Source: Lachnospira pectinoschiza
GTDB lineage: Bacteria; Bacillota; Clostridia; Lachnospirales; Lachnospiraceae
Reading direction: 5' to 3'
DNA length: 64,000 nt
NCBI RefSeq assembly: GCF_900103815.1
Contig: NZ_FNHZ01000001.1
Span: 434,001-498,000 of the forward strand
Each line of letters begins with the position of its first letter. Position 1 is the stretch's first letter. Under the pieces are notes generated by a model. That model did not search any database. It was not told the origin of the DNA and worked only from the letters and a program-made list of their open reading frames with translations. Shown here piece after piece: positions 59,382 through 64,000 of this stretch. The translations under genes were made by a program, and so were the position numbers.

Positions 59382-60719
59382 ATGAAAAAAATTTTAGCGG
59401 TAACATTATCACTTTTATTAGTTTTCAGCTTTACAGCATGTAAGAGCGAAGAGACAACAACTAGCGATAGTGAGACAACAACAGCGGTTTCTGAGGAGAC
59501 TAGTGAAAATGCAACAGAGTCCGTAGCAGCAACAGCGACTAGCTACGAAGTAGATACCGAAAAGTTAGAAGTTAAGGATGTTAACGGAAACACTATTAGT
59601 TCAGGTTCGGCAAGCGTATCCTTTAGTGGTACAAAAAAGACTATTAGTGCAGCTTACCTTATTGATGGAGTAGAAGTTGAGATTAGTGCTGGTGCTTATG
59701 AGTCAGCATCAAGCTCTTCAGATCAGGTAGTATTTTTAGTTGTAAATGGCGGTAAGCTTACAATTACAGGTACAGCAAGCAAGTACGTAGGAATTACCAA
59801 GACAGGCTCTGCTGCCTCATCAGGACAGGTGGGAGATGACTATAATTTCTATGGCATTAACAGTGGAATAGTTGTTGCAGGTTCAGGCTCTGAGGCAACA
59901 ATTCAGTATGCATACATTTCCACTGCGGCAAATGGCTCAAATGCGGTAGTTAGTACAGCCGGGGCAACAGTTAACATTTTAAATAGTGAAATTGAAACTA
60001 CAGGAAGTGCAGGCTCAAGAGGTCTTCACGCAACTTACGAGGGCACAATTAATGCAGACACAGTAAAGATTACAACTCAAGGCTCGTCATGCGCTAGCCT
60101 TGCAACAGATAGAGGTGGCGGAACTGTAAATGCCACAAATATGACCCTTGAAACCAATAGCTCAGGTTCACCACTTGTCTACTCAACAGGAACAATCAAT
60201 GTTTCTAATTCAACAGGTGTGGCAAACAATGCTCAGATGGTAGTTGTTGAGGGCGGAAGTTCGGCAAATGTGGACAGCTGCGTATTTAGTTGTACAGGTA
60301 GTGGTAATAGAACCGGTACTTCCGAGTCAAATAGCTCATCTCACGTGATAGATGCAGGTGGAATCTTCATCTATCAAAGTTTCTCAGGGGATGCAAGTGA
60401 TGGTACAGATTACTTCACAGCTACAAATTCAACCTTTACTGTAACAACTGAGGGCGTTCCAATGTTTTATATTACAAATATTAGCGCTGAAATCACCCTT
60501 AATGGCAACACCTTTAATAGTGCCTCAACAGATGATTATTTCTTGATTGCTGAGGGTACAAACCAGTGGGGCAAATCAGGTTCTAACGGCGGTAAGGTTG
60601 TTATGAGCATTACTAATCAGGATTTATCAGGAAAATCTGTCTTTGTAGGCTCTGCATCTTCAAGCCTTAGCATAACTGCTACTGATTCAAGCTCAACTGC
60701 AGTAAATAAAGTACAGTAG
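59382..60719 (+). CDS. Surface lipoprotein with beta-helix repeats
   Basis: A 445-residue lipoprotein. The signal peptide MKKILAVTLSLLLVFSFTAC has a clear lipobox. A Ser/Thr/Glu linker is followed by a long Ser/Gly/Thr/Ala-rich right-handed beta-helix-like domain with repeated short strands (GGKLTITGTAS, GATVNILNSEIETTGS, GGTVNATNMTLETNS). Such proteins act in adhesion or carbohydrate binding; no catalytic motif is visible. AAGGAGG precedes the ATG. Monocistronic. Confidence 0.82.
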   Translation: MKKILAVTLSLLLVFSFTACKSEETTTSDSETTTAVSEETSENATESVAATATSYEVDTEKLEVKDVNGNTISSGSASVSFSGTKKTISAAYLIDGVEVEISAGAYESASSSSDQVVFLVVNGGKLTITGTASKYVGITKTGSAASSGQVGDDYNFYGINSGIVVAGSGSEATIQYAYISTAANGSNAVVSTAGATVNILNSEIETTGSAGSRGLHATYEGTINADTVKITTQGSSCASLATDRGGGTVNATNMTLETNSSGSPLVYSTGTINVSNSTGVANNAQMVVVEGGSSANVDSCVFSCTGSGNRTGTSESNSSSHVIDAGGIFIYQSFSGDASDGTDYFTATNSTFTVTTEGVPMFYITNISAEITLNGNTFNSASTDDYFLIAEGTNQWGKSGSNGGKVVMSITNQDLSGKSVFVGSASSSLSITATDSSSTAVNKVQ

Positions 60720-60783
60720 GGGTGTAGGAGTAAGCTTCAGAGATATATTTTCACAAATAATTATGCATTAAAGATAACAACTA

Positions 60784-60812
60784 TTGAGAATTCTTCGCAA
60801 ATCTTGTAGAAT
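60784..60812 (+). promoter_or_regulatory. Promoter of the NifX/FKBP fusion gene
   Basis: TTGAGA (60784-60789), a 17-bp spacer, TAGAAT (60807-60812). Confidence 0.7.
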
Positions 60813-60848
60813 AGGAAAGATAATATTTTTGTTTTAAGGAGATTTGTA

Positions 60849-61793
60849 ATGAGAATAGCTGTAACATATTCAAATGGCAATGTTTTCCCACATTTTGGTA
60901 AGACAGAAGAATTCAAGGTTTACGAAGTTGAAGATAAAAAGGTTCTTTCAAGCGAAGTAATCAGCTCTAATGGCGCAGGTCATGGCGCACTTGCTGGTGT
61001 ACTAAAGGATCAGAACGTTGATATTCTTATTTGTGGCGGTCTTGGTGGCGGCGCTCTTAACGCTTTAGGAGAAGCTGGTATCGAGGTTATTGCTGGTGCA
61101 GAAGGTAACACAGATGCAGCAGTAGAGAGCTACTTAAAGGGTGAATTAGTTTCAACAGGTGCTAACTGTGATCATCACGATCATGAGCACGGTGGCGAAG
61201 AGCATACATGTGGAGACCATGGTTGCGGACATCATGATCACCATGAAGAGGCTAAGGAAGAAGAAAAGAAGGAATGTAACTGCGACGATTCTGAAGAAGA
61301 ATGTAGCGGTTCATGCGAGAGCTGTTCAGGATGTTCTGGTGAGCCAGAAGTTATCTATGAAGGTAAGAACGCTGGTAAGACAGTAAGAGTTCACTACAAG
61401 GGTACTTTAAATGATGGTACACAGTTTGACTCATCTTATGATAGAGGACAGCCACTTGAGTTCTTAGCTGGTGTTGGTATGATGATTAAGGGCTTTGATA
61501 AGGCAGTAGTTGATATGGAAGTTGGAGATAAGGTTTCAATCCACCTTTCACCTGAAGAAGCTTACGGTATGCCAAGCGAAAGCAACATCATTAAGTTAAA
61601 GATTAAGGACCTTCCAGGTTCTGAAGACTTAGAAGTTGGTCATCAGGCTTATTTACAGAACGCTTACGGCGGAGCTGTAGCTGTTAGAGTAACAGAGAAG
61701 ACTGAAGAAGATATCGTATTTGATGCTAACCACGAATTAGCTGGTAAGGAACTTAATTTCGATATCGAATTAGTTAGCGTTAAGGAAGACTAA
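60849..61793 (+). CDS. NifX-like domain fused to FKBP-type prolyl isomerase via His/Cys-rich linker
   Basis: A 314-residue fusion. Residues 1-105 form a dinitrogenase iron-molybdenum cofactor (NifX/NifB-C) type domain: MRIAVTYSNGNVFPHFGKTE and ILICGGLGGGALNALGEAGI. Residues about 110-170 are extremely rich in His, then Cys (CDHHDHEHGG, CGDHGCGHHDHHEE, CNCDDSEEEC, CESCSGCSG). Residues about 170-314 form an FKBP/SlyD-like isomerase with an inserted flap: VRVHYKGTLNDGTQFDSSYD, GMMIKGFDKAVVDMEVGD, SPEEAYGMP. SlyD-type enzymes use a His/Cys tail for nickel; here the metal-rich stretch lies between two domains. A metal chaperone or storage role is likely. Confidence 0.9.
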   Translation: MRIAVTYSNGNVFPHFGKTEEFKVYEVEDKKVLSSEVISSNGAGHGALAGVLKDQNVDILICGGLGGGALNALGEAGIEVIAGAEGNTDAAVESYLKGELVSTGANCDHHDHEHGGEEHTCGDHGCGHHDHHEEAKEEEKKECNCDDSEEECSGSCESCSGCSGEPEVIYEGKNAGKTVRVHYKGTLNDGTQFDSSYDRGQPLEFLAGVGMMIKGFDKAVVDMEVGDKVSIHLSPEEAYGMPSESNIIKLKIKDLPGSEDLEVGHQAYLQNAYGGAVAVRVTEKTEEDIVFDANHELAGKELNFDIELVSVKED

Positions 61794-61827
61794 TTAAGAT
61801 TAAGATTTAGATTTAATTTCATATAAT

Positions 61828-61898
61828 AAAAAAGCACTCAAGAAATTTTGATATATACCATCTTTACTGGACACATATCAAATCCTTGAGTGCTTTTT
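61828..61898. terminator. Long bidirectional terminator
   Basis: AAAAAAGCACTCAAG pairs with CTTGAGTGCTTTT, with TTTGATAT/ATATCAAA pairing inside; T-rich tails on both strands. Confidence 0.88.
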
Positions 61899-61916
61899 AT
61901 TTATTCTTATTTATAG

Positions 61917-61970
61917 CGTAAAGCGGACATTCTAAATCCCCTTCGCTACTTACCTATGAACGAAGTGACA
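61917..61970 (-). repeat. Decayed reverse copy of the structured repeat's 3' end
   Basis: GTAAAGCGGACATTC and CTTCGCTACTT, then TATGAACGAAGTG, match the reverse complement of the tail and outer stem of the structured repeats with several differences. It runs into the 3' end of the gene at 61954. Confidence 0.65.
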
Positions 61971-62427
61971 CAAGTTCTGGCTTATCTATTACAAGGTAAT
62001 ATCGCTCCATAGTGCTTAATTTATCGCAATCTTCCCAGGTGTAATAATATTTTTTTAGGGCTTGATCCAATCTTTGATAAATTCCAAAACATTCAGGATC
62101 TAAGCCGATTTCTCGAATGAATCGTGCCTTATCTACTTTAAACATAAATAAATATTTAAAATAGCTGTAACCCTTAATACTAAGAATTTTTCTTAGAAGC
62201 TTTTTTCTTTTTGGGCTATTATCAATCTCTGCATTAGTCATATCTTTTAGATAATAATTGTAGGAGTTAAGCCTTTTAGCGTCTTCTTTAAGATAGTTAA
62301 AGCGTCGAAGTTCATAGGCAGTACGATAATCATCTTTTTGTTTGATTTCAGCCTTTTCTTTGTTGTAAGCATTAAGGTAAGCCTTATTGTAGTTGTTATC
62401 ATCTGCCTCATCCGGTAAAGAAAACAT
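61954..62427 (-). CDS. Hypothetical basic helical protein
   Basis: A 157-residue, Lys/Tyr/Asn-rich, helical protein (NKAYLNAYNKEKAEIKQKDD ... YYTWEDCDKLSTMERYYLV). No known family recognised. It starts directly at the stop of the EF-hand gene (TGAATG), so the two are coupled. Its last codons (LVSLRS, stop) fall inside a decayed structured repeat, so the natural C-terminus may have been altered. Confidence 0.65.
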   Translation of the reverse strand: MFSLPDEADDNNYNKAYLNAYNKEKAEIKQKDDYRTAYELRRFNYLKEDAKRLNSYNYYLKDMTNAEIDNSPKRKKLLRKILSIKGYSYFKYLFMFKVDKARFIREIGLDPECFGIYQRLDQALKKYYYTWEDCDKLSTMERYYLVIDKPELVSLRS

Positions 62428-62607
62428 TCAGTCATCATCGTCGTCATCATCATTATCTAGATTATAAGTACGTCTAAAATCCTTCTCGAAATCTTCTTCG
62501 TAGAAAGCACGCTCTTTCCTATCAATATGTCCGTCACGATTAAAATCATAACCTTCATGCCTCATTTTATCTTCGTAACCATCTAAGATATCATCTAAAA
62601 ATCCCAT
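62428..62607 (-). CDS. EF-hand microprotein with poly-Asp tail
   Basis: A 59-residue protein starting MGFLDDILDGYEDKMRHEG, with one textbook EF-hand loop, DFNRDGHIDRKE (about residues 22-33), and a C-terminal run of seven Asp. The EF positions 1, 3, 5, 9 and 12 are all acidic or Asn as required, so it should bind calcium. AGGAGGTC precedes the ATG. It overlaps nothing and is coupled to the next gene by TGAATG. Confidence 0.8.
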   Translation of the reverse strand: MGFLDDILDGYEDKMRHEGYDFNRDGHIDRKERAFYEEDFEKDFRRTYNLDNDDDDDDD

Positions 62608-62615
62608 AAGACCTC

Positions 62616-63980
62616 CTAACCTGCAATTTCTCTTGCAACGAAAACGCCACTAGCGGATGCATGTGATAATGAGTGAGTAATTCCGCTACCATCACCAATT
62701 ACATATAGCCCCTTGTAATTTGTTTCAAGGTGCTCATCTACTAACACTTCCATGTTATAGAACTTAACCTCCACGCCATAGAGGAGTGTGTCATCATTGG
62801 CAGTACCAGGTGCCACCTTATCAAGGGCGTAAATCATCTCAATAATGCCATCTAGAATTCGCTTTGGAAGTACAAGACTTAAGTCGCCAGGGCTAGCATT
62901 CAGTGTAGGAGTTGTAAAGGACTCGTCAATATCTGACTGAGAACTTCTGTGTCCCCTAATTAAATCACCGAATCTCTGAACAATAACGCCGCCCCCAAGC
63001 ATGTTGCTTAGTTTAGCAATACTTTCACCGTATCCATTGGAATCCTTAAAAGGATCAGTAAAATGTTTTGCTACCAATAGGGCAAAATTTGTATTATTTG
63101 TCTGCTTTTCAGGGTCTTCGTAGCTGTGGCCGTTAACTGTAACAATACCGTTTGTGTTTTCATTTACCACAGCGCCCCTTGGATTCATGCAAAATGTACG
63201 AACTAAATCTTCGTATTTCTGAGTACGATAGACAATCTTGCTTTCATAAAGCTCATCAGTAATGTGGCTAAAAACCTCAGCTGGAAGCTCAACTCTAACA
63301 CCTAAATCCACACGATTAGATAGTGTGCTAATGTGTAGCTCCTTACATACCTTTTCCATCCACTTACTGCCGCTTCGACCTACGCTTATGATACATTTTC
63401 CACAAGTAAAGCTCTCCTTAGGACAGACAATCTCGTAGCCAGATTCAAGGGCCTTCACAGTCTCAACGGCTGTATCAAAGTAAAAATCCACCTTGTCTTT
63501 TAGATAGTCATAAAGATGCCCAAGGACGATGTAGTTTATATCAGTGCCTAGATGTCTTACAGAGGCATCTAGTAGGTGAAGTCCGTTCTGGATACAGAGC
63601 TTCTTAAAACCTGTGCCTGCAGTAGAGTAGAGCTTTGTGCCCTCCCCACCATATTCAAGGTTAATCTTGTCCACGTATTCCATAAGCTCTAGGGCCTTGT
63701 TTTTACCGATGTATTTGTAAAGAGTGCCACCAAAGTCGTTAGTGATGTTATATTTTCCATCTGAAAATGCGCCAGCCCCTCCAAATCCACTCATGATAGA
63801 GCAGCTATTGCAGTGGATGCAGGACTTAATTTTGTCCCCATCAATAGGGCAGTGCCTCTTTGCAAGTTCGTGGCCTTCCTCAAAAACCGCCACTTTTAAG
63901 TTAGGAGATAGTTTAGTTAATTCGTAGGCTGAGTAAATACCACCAGGACCAGCTCCAATAATGATTACGTCGTAATTCAT
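62616..63980 (-). CDS. FAD-dependent oxidoreductase (NAD(P)/FAD family)
   Basis: A 454-residue flavoprotein. The FAD Rossmann motif is YDVIIIGAGPGGIYSAYEL (residues 3-21). A cysteine segment RHCPIDGDKIKSCIHCNSCS and SGFGGAGAFSDGKYN follow, characteristic of the bacterial FAD-dependent dehydrogenase group distantly related to the thiazole/geranylgeranyl reductases. The C-terminal VIGDGSGITHSLSHASASG closes the FAD site. Substrate unknown. First gene of a unit with the EF-hand gene 8 bp downstream. Confidence 0.9.
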   Translation of the reverse strand: MNYDVIIIGAGPGGIYSAYELTKLSPNLKVAVFEEGHELAKRHCPIDGDKIKSCIHCNSCSIMSGFGGAGAFSDGKYNITNDFGGTLYKYIGKNKALELMEYVDKINLEYGGEGTKLYSTAGTGFKKLCIQNGLHLLDASVRHLGTDINYIVLGHLYDYLKDKVDFYFDTAVETVKALESGYEIVCPKESFTCGKCIISVGRSGSKWMEKVCKELHISTLSNRVDLGVRVELPAEVFSHITDELYESKIVYRTQKYEDLVRTFCMNPRGAVVNENTNGIVTVNGHSYEDPEKQTNNTNFALLVAKHFTDPFKDSNGYGESIAKLSNMLGGGVIVQRFGDLIRGHRSSQSDIDESFTTPTLNASPGDLSLVLPKRILDGIIEMIYALDKVAPGTANDDTLLYGVEVKFYNMEVLVDEHLETNYKGLYVIGDGSGITHSLSHASASGVFVAREIAG

Positions 63981-64000
63981 ACAATCACTTCCTTCCTTTG

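Overview
The window looks like the chromosome of an anaerobic, low-GC Firmicute, most probably a Lachnospiraceae member of the Butyrivibrio/Pseudobutyrivibrio type. The grounds are AT-rich coding, strong AGGAGG ribosome sites, iron-sulfur serine dehydratase, DegV, SPL-type radical SAM, DUF6442 and DUF6061 proteins and a Tn916-type integrase. This is inference from gene content; there is no rRNA in view. Core metabolic and signalling genes alternate with accessory islands.

Island 1 (1-5095) is a DpnII-type (GATC) restriction-modification operon: two adenine methylases, the endonuclease and a MazG-like pyrophosphohydrolase. It is preceded by a divergent HTH regulator (only its start is in view) and by an extra methyltransferase, and followed by a GIY-YIG nuclease. 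Three copies of a TTTCAC-N5-GTGAAA dyad mark the likely control-protein operators. Two genes here carry ATA where ATG is expected behind a good ribosome site.

5229-8736 is ordinary chromosome (methyltransferase, DegV, radical SAM, small XRE/DUF6442 pair). Island 2 (8901-19300) is the main defence locus. It holds a PLD-nuclease/SF2-helicase/DUF3427 protein with a NUDIX hydrolase, then a three-gene pPIWI-RE operon: zinc-ribbon PD-(D/E)xK nuclease, DinG-like helicase with four cysteines, and the Argonaute-like pPIWI-RE protein. Its putative promoter contains a perfect 19-bp palindrome.

19416-25519 holds a GNAT, a small membrane protein, the pantothenate cluster (DUF2520-panB-panC-panD, minus strand) and a VanX-like peptidase. 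25656-36880 is a signalling cluster: a 1694-residue hybrid histidine kinase with a two-component beta-propeller, a response regulator, a degenerate HD-GYP membrane protein and a canonical propeller-HD-GYP protein. Then come an oxidoreductase, ribosomal protein bL25, a secreted nuclease, an AAA/DUF4143 protein and a YgjP-like metalloprotease.

42703-54716 is an integrated mobilizable element of about 12 kb with a Tn916-type integrase, an excisionase without a start, a repeat mosaic (candidate oriT/ori), an internally shortened MobA/MobL relaxase and a redox/hydrolase cargo. Its two flanks rejoin into one unit of a 74-bp tandem repeat, so the insertion point can be read. Outside it lie four near-identical copies of a strongly structured ~165-bp repeat, two of which bracket the sdaAB-sdaAA operon. 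The right end (58387-63980) has a ZIP transporter, a surface lipoprotein, a NifX-like/FKBP fusion with a His/Cys-rich linker, an EF-hand microprotein and a flavoprotein.
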